Shown here piece by piece: positions 54,721 through 64,000 of a stretch of 64,000 bases of DNA. A program made the translations under genes and the position numbers. This DNA comes from Vibrio ostreae (GTDB lineage Bacteria; Pseudomonadota; Gammaproteobacteria; Enterobacterales; Vibrionaceae), in the NCBI RefSeq assembly GCF_019226825.1, contig NZ_CP076642.1, forward strand, positions 1,054,001 through 1,118,000, read 5' to 3'. How positions within the stretch are numbered: the stretch's first letter is position 1; each line of letters begins with the position of its first letter. The notes below the pieces were generated by a model. It was not told the DNA's origin, searched no databases, and saw only the letters and a program-made list of their open reading frames with translations.

Positions 54721-56754
54721 ATGCGAGTTCACTCAATTCGGTTGAAGATGATGATACCCATCTTAATTTTGGCGGTGTTGGTGTTGGCGGCGGTCGGCTT
54801 TATGCAGATCATCACTAAAATAGAAGAACGCGCGATGGATAAGCAGGCTAAGTCTTATTTTGAAGCGATCGCCACCGTGTTGAATGCTGACCGGGATATT
54901 TATCAGGCGCGGCTGGCCCAGGCGGAAATGTTATCCAATTATGGTAATCGCGCCGAGCAGCAAAAAGTGTTTGATGAGAATGCTCAGCAAGTTTTTGACC
55001 GCTTTCAGCGCTTTCGTCAATTACTCAAAGATGAACCGCAACTGATTGCGCCTTTTAGCAATTTTGAAGGCTTGTATCAGACCTGGATGGCAAGCAGCCA
55101 TAGCCTCAACCAGATGTATACCACCAATCAGACTTTGATTGCTCAAATGGAGTCCATCGATCAAGACTTTTACTCGTTACGCCATTTACTCGATGTGGCT
55201 GAAAAAGAGCTCAGGGCTCACGCAGTTGCAACAGATGGTGCTGTCGTTGACTATGAGCTGATGAAGCGCTATCTGGAGGCCGTTGCCGAAGTGCTCAATG
55301 CTGACCGCGATCTTTATCAGGCGAGACTGGCTCAGCAGAAAGCGCTGACCCATATCGGAGATCAGGCTCAAAACCGTGAAGAATTTGAGCAGAATGCGTT
55401 AGAAGCAATGGGGCGGGTGCAATCTTACATGACATTGATGTCCAATGAGCCCGATTATGTCAGGCCGTATGCCCGGTTTAACGAGATTTTTGCTGCCTGG
55501 TTTAAGCGCAGCGAAGCCTTGCTTGATTCGAAAGTTTTGGCGTTATCGCCGGAGCATCAGGATATCCTGAGTCAGAGTGAGGAGAGTTTTGCTGCCATTC
55601 GTGATTTGCTGGACAGGGGCGGAGAAGCGGTTCGCCAGCACGCCCGTCTGATTGAACAGGAAACCGCACAGGAAGTGGCGAGTTACCAGCGTCTGGCGCT
55701 CATCATTGTTGCCGTTGGTTTTGTGATTGCGTTCGGGATTGGTTATTACATGCCCAAGCGCATCACCGAAAACGTCAACAGCGTATCACGGCGGATTAAG
55801 GAGATCTCTGAGGGAGACGGCGATCTGACTGCGCGGATCAATTCGCAATCCAAAGACGAACTGGGCGATCTGTCACGGGAATTCGATCAGTTTGTTATTA
55901 ATCTGCAAGGGATCATGCGCATTATTCAGGAAAAAAGCGCGGCGGTGGGGGACTCGACCCATGAGCTGGAAAAAGTCGCTGATACCGTGAATCAGATTAC
56001 CCCGGTGTTGGTTGACTCCAGTGATTCGATTGTCAGTGCGGCGAGCGAGATGTCGGCGTCCAATGAGCAGATGGCGAATGTGGCGTCTGAGACTTCCAAT
56101 GAATCGAGCCATGCTACCGAGCATATTCAGCAGGGGCGGGGCGTGATCAGTTCATCGCACAAAAGTATTGACGAGCTGGTACGTAATATCGAAGTGACCA
56201 TGAATAAAGCCCAGGATCTGGAGAACAATTCAGTGTCTATTTCATCGGTACTGGAGGTTATTCGCGGAATTGCTGAGCAAACCAATCTGCTCGCTCTGAA
56301 TGCTGCGATTGAAGCGGCGCGTGCCGGTGAATACGGGCGGGGCTTTGCGGTGGTGGCGGATGAAGTTCGCGCCCTGGCCACGCAAACCGGTGAGAGCACC
56401 AACAAGATTGAAGAGATGATCAGCCACCTGACACACAGCGTCAATGAGGCTTTTACCAGCATTAAAATGAGTAAGGAAAATGCCAGCCAGACCGTCGATA
56501 GCTTTAACCAGGTTGTTGAGGTGTTTGATGCACTGAGCCGGTCGATGAACAATGTACGTGAATTGTCGGAACAGACTGCGTTGGCGACTCAGGAGCAGGC
56601 GACGGTATCGAATGACATCAACAAGAACATGATCGCCATGAAAGACCAGACCGATGGGGTTGACCAGGCGTCCAAACAGATTCATCGCCAGTTTAGAGCA
56701 TTATCGAATTTGTACCGTGAACTGGATGAACAAGTGTCGAAATTCAGAGTGTAA
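54721..56754 (+). CDS. Methyl-accepting chemotaxis protein with duplicated helical sensor
   Basis: 677 residues with AAGGGG upstream. TM1 (about 10-30), a helical periplasmic domain (35-320), TM2 (about 322-343), HAMP (345-400), and a cytoplasmic signalling domain with tip [20 protein letters not shown]. The sensor contains the same helix twice: [17 protein letters not shown] (about 51-67) and [17 protein letters not shown] (about 189-205), so it arose by tandem duplication of a roughly 138-residue four-helix unit. Ligand unknown. Confidence 0.92.
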   Translation: MRVHSIRLKMMIPILILAVLVLAAVGFMQIITKIEERAMDKQAKSYFEAIATVLNADRDIYQARLAQAEMLSNYGNRAEQQKVFDENAQQVFDRFQRFRQLLKDEPQLIAPFSNFEGLYQTWMASSHSLNQMYTTNQTLIAQMESIDQDFYSLRHLLDVAEKELRAHAVATDGAVVDYELMKRYLEAVAEVLNADRDLYQARLAQQKALTHIGDQAQNREEFEQNALEAMGRVQSYMTLMSNEPDYVRPYARFNEIFAAWFKRSEALLDSKVLALSPEHQDILSQSEESFAAIRDLLDRGGEAVRQHARLIEQETAQEVASYQRLALIIVAVGFVIAFGIGYYMPKRITENVNSVSRRIKEISEGDGDLTARINSQSKDELGDLSREFDQFVINLQGIMRIIQEKSAAVGDSTHELEKVADTVNQITPVLVDSSDSIVSAASEMSASNEQMANVASETSNESSHATEHIQQGRGVISSSHKSIDELVRNIEVTMNKAQDLENNSVSISSVLEVIRGIAEQTNLLALNAAIEAARAGEYGRGFAVVADEVRALATQTGESTNKIEEMISHLTHSVNEAFTSIKMSKENASQTVDSFNQVVEVFDALSRSMNNVRELSEQTALATQEQATVSNDINKNMIAMKDQTDGVDQASKQIHRQFRALSNLYRELDEQVSKFRV

Positions 56755-56871
56755 ACAGGATGAAGAGCGGATAGTGATGCGAAGCAGAACATGGCAGCAG
56801 CCAGCAAGGTAAGGCAGAATTCACGCTATACGAAAAACTAGACAGGAATGAAATAACGAACCTTGTAAACA

Positions 56872-56905
56872 CGCCCGGACGCAAAGCATAAGTCCGGGCG
56901 CTTTT
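56872..56905 (+). terminator. Terminator after the chemoreceptor gene
   Basis: Nine-bp stem CGCCCGGAC / GTCCGGGCG followed by CTTTTG. Confidence 0.82.
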
Positions 56906-56930
56906 GTATCTTATTCCGGATAACAGGATA

Positions 56931-57410
56931 TCAGGATGAGCGTTTGTCCGGATTAGGCGGTGTGACTTCGCTGTCCGGTTTATCAAAGTAGGCGGCGAAA
57001 CCACTGCGGGTCGGTTTATACGGCCAGTAATGATGACCCACTCGGATCACCAGGGTTGCCAGCGCCAGAATCAACGCGGCCAGAGACAGCCAGACAATAA
57101 ATACCCCATCAATCTCTTTCATCCCCAGAGTGATGTAACGAGCGATAGCCATGATCGCGATATAGATAGGGTAGCGAACCGGTATTTTACCGTGCGAGAC
57201 AAACTGGTGCACCATGGTCAGCACTTCCAGATAGATAAACATCAGCAGAATATCGGTTAACAATACCGCCTGGGCAGTAAAGATATGCTTAAATTCATTG
57301 GCGATGGCGAATAACGTCGCCAGTGTTATCGCGACCAGTAAGACGGCCTCGATAATATGGTAAACCTTTAGAAACAGCTGGGTGAATTTTTTCGATAGTG
57401 ACGATTCCAT
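56931..57410 (-). CDS. PsiE-family membrane protein
   Basis: 159 residues with four membrane helices (about 18-38, 48-66, 80-98, 105-127) and the PsiE core FIYLEVLTMVHQFVSHGKIPVRYPIYIAIMAIARYITL. PsiE is a phosphate-starvation-inducible protein of unknown activity in E. coli. No PHO box was identified upstream. Confidence 0.88.
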   Translation of the reverse strand: MESSLSKKFTQLFLKVYHIIEAVLLVAITLATLFAIANEFKHIFTAQAVLLTDILLMFIYLEVLTMVHQFVSHGKIPVRYPIYIAIMAIARYITLGMKEIDGVFIVWLSLAALILALATLVIRVGHHYWPYKPTRSGFAAYFDKPDSEVTPPNPDKRSS

Positions 57411-57718
57411 TGCTTTACATCCATATCATTAACATTAATGCCATAGTAAGAGGTCTGGGTTGGATTGGCGAGATTTATTGATAATTCAGCCGATGGATTA
57501 GGTTTTGGCCTGAGCAGGCTAGCGTACGGATATTGCAGCGCAGTGATCATACCGGTTGTGACTTCTTAGTGGATGGAATATTTTCTCGGCGGATGAAATT
57601 GCAGCAGTTAGTCAATCTAATTTTGCATGGCTTCAAATATAAATATTATTTTAAATCAAAAAATAGCCGCTGGAACAGGAGTAGGTTGGATGGGATTGGT
57701 TTATTTGAGGGAGTAAAG

Positions 57719-57988
57719 ATGACCACATTCAAAGTATTTCTCAGAGATCTGCTGGGGTTAGTTTTGATTCTTTCTACGGTGCTGGCATTGTTTAGTCTGT
57801 TGTTGGATCTGACTGCGTTGTTTGCCTATCTTCATCATGATTCAGGCCATGCCTCATTACTATTGCATGAATCTTTCTATCTGTTGGTGTTTTTTATTCC
57901 GCCCTATTTCATCGGGAAATACATCAACCGGGCCGAAGTGGTGCAAGCGGTGGAAGATTTTCTGCTGATGAAAAGTAAGCAGTCATAA
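57719..57988 (+). CDS. Small two-helix membrane protein
   Basis: 89 residues from the ATG preceded by GAGGGAG. Two membrane helices (LLGLVLILSTVLALFSLLLDL, about 9-29; SFYLLVFFIPPYFIGKYI, about 52-69). No family recognised. The good ribosome site supports translation. Confidence 0.7.
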   Translation: MTTFKVFLRDLLGLVLILSTVLALFSLLLDLTALFAYLHHDSGHASLLLHESFYLLVFFIPPYFIGKYINRAEVVQAVEDFLLMKSKQS

Positions 57989-58007
57989 TACCTTTCCTGC
58001 CGCGGAC

Positions 58008-58043
58008 AATATGACCTTTGCTGTCGGGATCAAAGGTCATATT
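58008..58043. terminator. Long hairpin between convergent genes
   Basis: Perfect 13-bp inverted repeat AATATGACCTTTG / CAAAGGTCATATT with a 10-base loop between the small membrane protein gene and nadE. Probably a shared terminator although a U-tract is lacking. Confidence 0.65.
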
Positions 58044-58052
58044 CAGAGGGCT

Positions 58053-60161
58053 TTACAGCCCCGGCAGATCTAACCTCAAGTACTGGTACTGACCGGATTC
58101 AAGGTAGGCCAGTTCTTCCTGATAGCCAGAACTAAGCAGGGGAAAACGCTTGTAGGTCTTCGGATCCAGGCTGTTGACTTCAATATGAAACCCCGGTGCC
58201 TGTCGGTCGCGTTTCCACTGATTGCGAAACAGCAATTTGAAAAACTTCACGGTGTAATCAGCCATCAGCGATTTGTCTATCGCGGTAAATTCTTCGGTCA
58301 TTGTTTCAAAAGTATCACGGGGTGGCATCCCGGCTTCGAGGGTGAGAAATACCATGCGATCCAAGACATCAAACGGCATTAAGTCGTCCTCATCGCGCTG
58401 CTCTCCCGGGCGAAGCTCAGCGGTCGGACGCTGATTATTAATGTAGGACAAGGCACTGAGCTTCATGGTTTGACCATCCTGATAGCAGAAGCCGTGGCGC
58501 TCAAGCCACAACAGTAACTTGAGAATACGCGTCTTGGTGACGCCGCAGATGGGCGCCAGCACGCCTGATGAATCGCCATCCATGGTGCAGTAACCGACCG
58601 CGCCTTCAGACATATTGCTGGTGGTCAGCAGCAACTTGTTCTCGAGGTTGGCGATAAACCAGATGCTCGGAGAACGCACCCGTGCCTGAATATTTTGCAG
58701 GGCGATATCATGTTCCTCCCAGTTGAGATCCAGCGCAGTGGCTTTGGCTACCATAGCTTGGTAGTTATCGACTGCTGCACTGATATCCAGGCTGAGAAAC
58801 TTTGCGCCAAAAGATTGTGCGACTTTCTGCGCCGCTTCCCGGGTAACCGGCCCGCTGTTGGCGCTGGCCTGATAAGCGGTGGTGAGCATATTGGCCATGA
58901 TGGCGCGCGCGGTTTTCAGTACGACTTGCTGGCAATCTGCGCCCGTTGAGTACTTGTCAAATTCGCTGATGCGCTGGCTGGTGAGAAATTTACTCAGATG
59001 TGCTGGTAACCGACATTGGCTGCCTGCTGCGGTTTTCGCGATGCGTTCTCTTAGTTCAAACACCACGGAGCAGTACACACTACTGGCGACCAGGGCGGAA
59101 TCGGCGCCGCCGCTGAGCGACAAGGCGTAACCGTCAGTGCCGGTTTTTTTCAGCCAGTCACGCAGGCCAAGGGAGATGGCTCGCAACGCTTCTTCATGTT
59201 CTTCGTGTTCGCTCTCCTCCCAGGGTTGGTTCAAGGGTGTCGGTGTCAGTTTGTGCATCAATTCGCTGTCGCTTAATCCAACCTCAATGGTCTGCTCGGA
59301 ATCAAAATCATGCACCTCAAAGTAGCGCTGACTGTTACTGATCTGGCCAATACGGCTGCGTGACAAATCGACATCGGCACAGATGACTTCCACATCACTC
59401 ATGTGCAGACGCTCTCCTTTGGCAACCAGCATTCCGTCGACCGCAATCATAGCCCCGCCATCGTAGATAGCTCGGCCTGATTCACAGCCGGACAGATTCG
59501 ACAGCACGTAGCAAGCGGAGTAGACGCGGCTGGACTCTTCAACCAGGCGTTTACGGGTTCGAAACTTACCGATCGCGAAATGACTGGCGCTAGGATTGGC
59601 GATGACATCGACACCCTGGTTAAAAAAGCGCTCTGAAGTGCGGTTGGCAACCCAGGCATCTTCACAGATTTCAAACCCGATTTTTACCCCGTTGATTTGG
59701 TAAACCGGGTTGCCAATCGGTGTTGCTGTTTGCATCCCGTCGAGTTGCACTGCGCTGTTTTTGCTGCCGGTCCAGGGCGTGAACCAGCGCTGCTCATAGT
59801 GCAGGCCATTGGCTGCCAGATTGCGTTTTAACGACATGCCGTGAATGCCTTTGCGGGTCACCAGGGCGACCGCGTTATAAATGCGGTTGTTGATCATCAC
59901 CGGCAGGCCGACGGAGACCGCCATACTGCGCGGGATGAAGCGGGCCAGAGCGCCGACACTTTTAAGGGCGCGCCGGGCGACATGCGGGCTGTGGAAGAAA
60001 TCCTCACAGCCGTAACCGGATATCGACAGTTCAGGCGTGATCAGCAGCGTCGCACCGCTCTGATGGGCAAGTTCAATGGCTTGTTTTATGTTGGCCAGAT
60101 TACCACTCCAGTCCATTGGAGTCTGGTTGAGAGAACAGGAACTGATGCGCAGTGTGGTCAT
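58053..60161 (-). CDS. nadE: Glutamine-dependent NAD+ synthetase
   Basis: 702 residues from the ATG at 60161 (MTTLRISSCSLNQ), with AAGGA upstream. N-terminal nitrilase-type glutaminase (about 1-290) with the Glu-Lys-Cys triad in TPELSISGYG, SLKRNLA and FEICEDAW. C-terminal ATP-pyrophosphatase synthetase domain (about 335-700) with P-loop SLSGGADSALVA, TTSNMSEGAVGYCTMDGDSSG and FHIEVNSLDPKTYKR. Makes NAD+ from deamido-NAD+, ATP and glutamine. This long two-domain form differs from the short ammonia-using NadE of E. coli. Confidence 0.93.
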   Translation of the reverse strand: MTTLRISSCSLNQTPMDWSGNLANIKQAIELAHQSGATLLITPELSISGYGCEDFFHSPHVARRALKSVGALARFIPRSMAVSVGLPVMINNRIYNAVALVTRKGIHGMSLKRNLAANGLHYEQRWFTPWTGSKNSAVQLDGMQTATPIGNPVYQINGVKIGFEICEDAWVANRTSERFFNQGVDVIANPSASHFAIGKFRTRKRLVEESSRVYSACYVLSNLSGCESGRAIYDGGAMIAVDGMLVAKGERLHMSDVEVICADVDLSRSRIGQISNSQRYFEVHDFDSEQTIEVGLSDSELMHKLTPTPLNQPWEESEHEEHEEALRAISLGLRDWLKKTGTDGYALSLSGGADSALVASSVYCSVVFELRERIAKTAAGSQCRLPAHLSKFLTSQRISEFDKYSTGADCQQVVLKTARAIMANMLTTAYQASANSGPVTREAAQKVAQSFGAKFLSLDISAAVDNYQAMVAKATALDLNWEEHDIALQNIQARVRSPSIWFIANLENKLLLTTSNMSEGAVGYCTMDGDSSGVLAPICGVTKTRILKLLLWLERHGFCYQDGQTMKLSALSYINNQRPTAELRPGEQRDEDDLMPFDVLDRMVFLTLEAGMPPRDTFETMTEEFTAIDKSLMADYTVKFFKLLFRNQWKRDRQAPGFHIEVNSLDPKTYKRFPLLSSGYQEELAYLESGQYQYLRLDLPGL

Positions 60162-60251
60162 AGTGAATCCTTTCTTGTTTCGCAATAAGGGCTTAGCGAT
60201 AGCCTCTGCAAAGTGTATATGATGCAGACCGACGTTGCGCAGGCACTGATG

Positions 60252-60569
60252 TTATTTTGTGTCTTGCGCCAGCAACGGACGCAGGAAGCTACGTTCATAA
60301 CTCAGTACGCAATCTGTCTGCTCGGCATACTCAAAAGCGGCCTGGCAGTCAGGATCGGCGACGGAGTCGTGACGATATTGTTCATAGGCGGCTAAGGACG
60401 GAAATGAGAACAGGGCCAGAGCAATATTGTTGGCGCCCTCGGCCGGTAGAAAGTAGCCATGGTGTGTGCCACCAAACTTCTCCACCAGCGGAATCCACAT
60501 CCGCGCATACCGTTCAAATTGAGCGATTTTTTTCGGGTCGATAACGTATCTGACGTGACAGGTGATCAC
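60252..60569 (-). CDS. NIPSNAP-family protein
   Basis: 105 residues. A dimeric alpha/beta-barrel type fold with VRYVIDPKKIAQFERYARMWIPLVEKFGGTHHGYFLP, the typical NIPSNAP opening, and ALFSFPSLAAYEQYRHDS. Function unknown; members act in small-molecule metabolism. It lies upstream of nadE in the same direction with a 90-base gap. Confidence 0.9.
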   Translation of the reverse strand: MITCHVRYVIDPKKIAQFERYARMWIPLVEKFGGTHHGYFLPAEGANNIALALFSFPSLAAYEQYRHDSVADPDCQAAFEYAEQTDCVLSYERSFLRPLLAQDTK

Positions 60570-60878
60570 TGTGCCTCCTTGGTAAGTGCTTATTTGATAA
60601 GTAATGAAGTGCTTATCGGTTTACGTTTGGGCAATGGGGCGGAAATTCAAGCAATGCAGGGTGACAGCTAAGCGAGAGTCGCGCATAGGCCTGCCGGTTG
60701 CACCGGAGCTAACGACAGGACTCTTTTGCTCTTAGAAATCGACGCTGTTGGCCTCAGGAGAGAACTCGGTTTGCCTGAGCAGGGGAAAATCCTTGTGCTG
60801 GTTCAAGCGTCACTGGAGTTCGTCCTGCGCATGCGGTAGTATCGCCGGCCTTTTTGGTACAAGAGTAGGAGTTAGCAG

Positions 60879-62231
60879 ATGTTCATAGGGTTTGACTACG
60901 GTACGGCCAACTGTTCGGTCGCCAGAATGCAGGGGACAGAGCCGGAACTGATCGCTGTGGAAGGTGACAGTCTCTATATCCCCTCAACCCTGGCGGCACC
61001 GACCCGGGATAGTGTCTCGGAACATCTGTTTCGCCATCGCCAGATTAAACCGCTGGATACGCTGGGTGAGCAGTTGCTGCGTCGTTCGGTAGCGGCTAAC
61101 CGCGATGAAGATATCGACCTGCAGCCGGATGACCTGGTATTTGGTCAGGCTGCGTTGGATCTTTATCTGTCTGATCCGCATGAGGTTTACTACGTTAAAT
61201 CGCCGAAATCTTTTCTGGGTGCGATGGGCCTGCATGATATCCAGCTGCGCTTTTTCGAAGACCTGGTCTGCGCCATGATGGACAACATCAAGCGCCAGGC
61301 TGAAATGCGCAGTGAGGCAGAAATCCGTGATGCTGTGATTGGCCGCCCGGTTAACTTCCATGGCCGCGGGGGGCAAGATTCTAACCGTCAGGCGGAAGAG
61401 ATCCTGCGCCGAGCTGCTAAACGGGCAGGTTTCGGCAGTGTTGAATTCCAGTTTGAACCGGTGGCGGCAGGGCTGGAATATGAAGCGACTCTCAATGAAG
61501 ACAAGACGGTACTGGTAGTCGATATTGGCGGTGGTACGACCGATTGCTCATTGATTCAGATGGGACCAACCTGGCGTGGTAAAGCAGATCGCACTGAGAG
61601 CCTGATTGCCCACAGCGGGCAGCGGGTTGGCGGGAACGATCTGGATATCCATCTGACCTTCAAGCAATTGATGGCGCCGTTTGGCTATGGCAGCCAGACA
61701 CAATCCGGACTGGAAATGCCGATTACTCAGTTCTGGAATCCGATTGCGATTAATGATGTCAGCGCGCAGAGCAAATTCTTCGCCCGTGAAAATCTGGCTG
61801 ATCTGAAACGTCTGCACAAAGAAGCGCGTGAGCCGGAGAAACTGGCCCGCCTGCTTGCGGTGTATCATGACACTCTGGGTTACAGCCTGGTGAAAAAAGG
61901 CGAAGAGGTCAAAATTGCTTTGTCAGAGCAGGCGAGTGTAACGGCACAGCTCAAGGTTCTTGCTGAGCAACTCGAGATAGAGGTGCAGCGCGATGCGATG
62001 ATCGAAGCGATTGAAGCGCCGAAAAGTAAGATGATTGAATTGGTTAGCGAGGCGGTACAACAAGGCGGTGTCACGCCGGATGCCATCTTTATGACCGGTG
62101 GTTCTGCGCGGTCACCGATTCTGCGTGCCGGGGTTGAGCAAGTATTACCGACTGTGCCTGTGGTAAGTGGGAACTACTTTGGTTCGGTCACCGCAGGTTT
62201 AGCGCGCTGGGCGCAGGTATGTTTTGCCTGA
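60879..62231 (+). CDS. yegD: Hsp70-family protein YegD
   Basis: 450 residues. Actin/Hsp70-type ATPase: FIGFDYGTANCSVA (phosphate 1, 2-15), VLVVDIGGGTTDCSL (phosphate 2, about 210-224), FMTGGSARSPILR (adenosine motif, about 404-416). Compared with DnaK it lacks the substrate-binding domain and matches E. coli YegD (450 residues). TAGGAG precedes the start. Possible specialised chaperone; function not established. Confidence 0.95.
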   Translation: MFIGFDYGTANCSVARMQGTEPELIAVEGDSLYIPSTLAAPTRDSVSEHLFRHRQIKPLDTLGEQLLRRSVAANRDEDIDLQPDDLVFGQAALDLYLSDPHEVYYVKSPKSFLGAMGLHDIQLRFFEDLVCAMMDNIKRQAEMRSEAEIRDAVIGRPVNFHGRGGQDSNRQAEEILRRAAKRAGFGSVEFQFEPVAAGLEYEATLNEDKTVLVVDIGGGTTDCSLIQMGPTWRGKADRTESLIAHSGQRVGGNDLDIHLTFKQLMAPFGYGSQTQSGLEMPITQFWNPIAINDVSAQSKFFARENLADLKRLHKEAREPEKLARLLAVYHDTLGYSLVKKGEEVKIALSEQASVTAQLKVLAEQLEIEVQRDAMIEAIEAPKSKMIELVSEAVQQGGVTPDAIFMTGGSARSPILRAGVEQVLPTVPVVSGNYFGSVTAGLARWAQVCFA

Positions 62232-62256
62232 CTGTTACGATACCGTGTCGATATTA

Positions 62257-62280
62257 AGCCTTCTTCGGAAGGCTTTTTTG
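62257..62280 (+). terminator. Terminator after yegD
   Basis: AGCCTTC / GAAGGCT with a TTCG loop followed by six T. Confidence 0.88.
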
Positions 62281-62408
62281 TATGCGGTGACATTCATATC
62301 TTATTGATATGCAGTCAGTTGATCTGATTGGACGCGCTATTTTTTACCCTGCTAAATACAGGGTCTTTTTCTATACTCAATACGGGGACAGGACATGCGG
62401 AGGTGAGT

Positions 62409-62894
62409 ATGACTGTACATACCCGAATGGACCATTATTTAAAAGATCACCACATTCCGTATCGCAGGATTGTGCATCGCCATAGCAACAGTTCTCTGCA
62501 CAGTGCTCATGCTGCTGCTGTTCAACCGATGCATCTGGCGAAAGGCGTGGTACTGGAAGATCATGATGGCAAACACTTAATGGCCATATTACCGGCGAAT
62601 GCTAAAGTCAGTTTGTCGGTGCTGAACGACGAGTTCCAAGCCAAGTACCATTTGGTGAAGGAACGCGATATCTATCAGATGTTTGACGACTGCGATCGCG
62701 GCGCAGTGCCACCGCTGGGGAGTGCATACCACATGAATATGGTGTGTGATTCCTCGCTGATGGAACTGGATCATGTTTATCTGGAGTCCGGAGACCATGA
62801 GACCTTGATTCGCCTCGACAAAGACGCTTTCAACCAACTGATGGAGTTCAGCCACAGCCGAAAACTGCGTTTTGGTACCGAGCTTTTCCACTAA
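62409..62894 (+). CDS. YbaK/ProX-type aminoacyl-tRNA deacylase-like protein
   Basis: 161 residues from the ATG with GGAGGTGAG upstream. YbaK-domain features: the first helix with RMDHYLKDHHIPYRRIVH, AKGVVLEDHDGKHLMAILPANAKVSL, and GAVPPLGSAYHMNMVCDSS, the loop that in this family shapes the editing site. Likely hydrolyses a mischarged tRNA or related ester. Free-standing. Confidence 0.9.
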   Translation: MTVHTRMDHYLKDHHIPYRRIVHRHSNSSLHSAHAAAVQPMHLAKGVVLEDHDGKHLMAILPANAKVSLSVLNDEFQAKYHLVKERDIYQMFDDCDRGAVPPLGSAYHMNMVCDSSLMELDHVYLESGDHETLIRLDKDAFNQLMEFSHSRKLRFGTELFH

Positions 62895-62909
62895 CGGCTA
62901 GTTAAAATC

Positions 62910-62935
62910 AAACCGGGTCCTGGACCCGGTTTTTC
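62910..62935 (+). terminator. Terminator after the YbaK-like gene
   Basis: Stem AACCGGGTCC / GGACCCGGTT followed by a T run. Confidence 0.9.
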
Positions 62936-63020
62936 TTTATCGCTCAGTCTGAGCCGCTGTAGCTGCACGCAGTGAACGGTGCGTGTCCTTATTAGGTTCG
63001 CAACGGAGGTGTAGGAGAGG

Positions 63021-63158
63021 AATAAAGTTTCATACTGAACAATCAAGAAGCCCTGCTGGTACCGTTTTAGATTAAACATGACTAAACAATAAAGATTCAT
63101 ACTAATTGCTACTACTACGCCCGAATCGAGCTACAGCCGAGTAGTAAAGTATCATACT
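63021..63158 (+). repeat. Three TnsB-type sites of the second element
   Basis: AATAAAGTTTCATACT (63021-63036), AATAAAGATTCATACT (63088-63103) and AGTAAAGTATCATACT (63143-63158). Confidence 0.88.
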
Positions 63159-63185
63159 CGTTGTAGCTTACTTCTGGACATTTCC

Positions 63186-63391
63186 GTTTTAGAAATATTG
63201 CTAACTTAACAAAGCATGAATTAATAAAAGTATGGAAAAAATCGCTTACGAGAGTGTTGAGTATGACTGGAGCAGAACAAGACGCTGGTACGGCTAAACT
63301 TGCACGCAGATTTATTTATATAGAGACATCGGGCTTATTCAATAATCGGGATCAAGCACTGGCTACGTAGCGTTTAATCCTTATTATTTGT
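63186..63391. other. Short gap inside the second element
   Basis: No convincing gene. A 35-codon frame from 63263 (MTGAEQDAGTAKLARR...) ends at 63370 without a ribosome site and is not called. Confidence 0.4.
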
Positions 63392-63922
63392 TTATGCCAA
63401 AACTCGCTCAATTCTAGTTATCTTTTGAATAGTAAAACGAAGTGTCGTTAAACAATGAAATAGACCTGTAATATCCAAATTTGAAAGAGCATCATTTTCA
63501 TAAGCGTAACGCGCTTCCACAAACAACTTATCGTAAGGCTTGACAAGTTGTACCAACTCGGAGAATGAATATTCTATTGCTCCCTCAGCATGTAAAGATT
63601 CTATGTTGTCTATAACTTCATCGCCAACATTAAGGAGTAATGAGCTTAAATAATGACCTGTTGTTAAGGGTTTTTCAGTAACTCTTCCACCATACACGCC
63701 ATTTCCAAAATTTTTATAATCTTTGATAATTGAACGGACACACAGTGATTTAATATACAATTCGATAGCGAGTGCAGCATTGGTGATCATAGGAAGTAAA
63801 ACGCCGGACATTGGCGGTAACTGCCTCAAAAACTCAGCACCGTCGTAAAACTGTTCAGCCGAATCGAGTACACTGCTATTTGGTATTTCGATTCTTTCAT
63901 ATTGATACGCTTTATTGTTCAT
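63392..63922 (-). CDS. HEPN-like protein, cargo of the second element
   Basis: 176 residues, TAGGAGT before the ATG. An all-helical protein with LPMITNAALAIELYIKSLCVRSI and KPYDKLFVEARYAYEND, a pattern seen in HEPN-type or related RNase/toxin-associated helical domains; the R-x4-6-H RNase motif is not clear, so activity is uncertain. AT-rich. Its upstream region carries copy 2 of the 41-bp leader repeat. Confidence 0.6.
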   Translation of the reverse strand: MNNKAYQYERIEIPNSSVLDSAEQFYDGAEFLRQLPPMSGVLLPMITNAALAIELYIKSLCVRSIIKDYKNFGNGVYGGRVTEKPLTTGHYLSSLLLNVGDEVIDNIESLHAEGAIEYSFSELVQLVKPYDKLFVEARYAYENDALSNLDITGLFHCLTTLRFTIQKITRIERVLA

Positions 63923-63945
63923 AGACTCCTACCATATATGTGAGG

Positions 63946-63986
63946 AACGCAATACAGAAGCTCCCGCATACCACCTTAATCACTAA
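63946..63986 (-). repeat. 41-bp leader repeat, copy 2
   Basis: Minus strand TTAGTGATTAAGGTGGTATG... ending CTGTATTGCGTT; 35 of 41 positions match 43918-43958. It ends 23 bases before the HEPN-like gene start. Confidence 0.8.
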
Positions 63987-64000
63987 GTGCAACGCATAGT

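Larger units (their letters stand above)
63010..64000. mobile_element. Second Tn7-like element, left part, runs off the window
   Basis: Starts TGTAGGAGAG at 63010. Its first 31 bases match the right end of the first element (minus strand from 50082) at 28 positions, and similarity continues past 63185 (shared CTGGACATTTCCGT). Three TnsB-type sites lie at the same offsets. GGAGG at 63005-63009 would be the left target duplication; the matching copy must lie beyond the window. It is oriented opposite to the first element. Only one cargo gene is visible. Confidence 0.82.

Noticed and set aside
1..64000. CRISPR arrays, tRNA or rRNA genes, prophage
   Set aside because: No regularly spaced direct repeats with unique spacers, no cloverleaf-like gene recognised, and no phage structural genes.

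Overview
The window looks like chromosome 2 of a Vibrio close to V. cholerae, V. fluvialis or V. furnissii. The quorum-sensing pair vqmA/vqmR beside pdxH, a putA plus putP block, an FMN-riboswitch ribB and two chemoreceptors are typical Vibrio content. As far as I recall, vqmA and pdxH are also neighbours on V. cholerae chromosome 2. Species was not tested by any search.

Layout. 0-7.4 kb: end of a DUF342 (FapA-like) gene, a decayed lapD, pdxH, vqmA, the vqmR sRNA with its palindromic VqmA box, two paralogous periplasmic coiled-coil/PEGA proteins (one with a SUMF1-like domain), and an AraC regulator. 7.6-13 kb: proline catabolism, with putA, a free-standing protein matching the C-terminal domain of long PutA enzymes, and putP. 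13-17.4 kb: small zinc-ribbon protein, chemoreceptor, riboswitch-controlled ribB, membrane-anchored glutaredoxin. 17.5-22.4 kb: an unfamiliar envelope cluster (coiled-coil lipoprotein divergent from a vWA/TPR/lipoprotein operon). 22.4-29.9 kb: a gene-poor stretch, AraC, PEBP-like protein, DEAD-box helicase, RRM protein, class V aminotransferase with divergent Lrp regulator. 29.9-36.1 kb: four-carbon sugar-acid catabolic operon ltnD-otnK-otnC-otnI plus GntP permease and a DeoR regulator. 36.3-39.2 kb: solA, LysR, NAD(P)-binding protein.

39480-50082 is a 10.6-kb mobile element. Its ends begin TGTG, carry Tn7 TnsB-site-like repeats, and are flanked by a 5-bp direct repeat, GGTGG. It encodes no recognisable TnsA, TnsB or TnsC, so it appears non-autonomous. 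Cargo: an MFS exporter with LysR regulator, a frameshifted membrane protein, a candidate PD-(D/E)XK nuclease, a small membrane protein, and a three-gene ABC-3C conflict system (Cap4-like nuclease protein, middle component, DUF3732 ATPase). Inside it, GGGGTCAGRTC motifs bound two gene modules.

50-63 kb returns to ordinary chromosome: TauE/SafE, YccF, PD-(D/E)XK-like protein, DnaQ-like exonuclease, chemoreceptor with duplicated sensor, PsiE-like, NAD synthetase, NIPSNAP, YegD, YbaK-like deacylase. At 63010 a second element of the same Tn7-like family begins and runs off the window. It carries a HEPN-like gene and shares a 41-bp gene-leader repeat with the first element.
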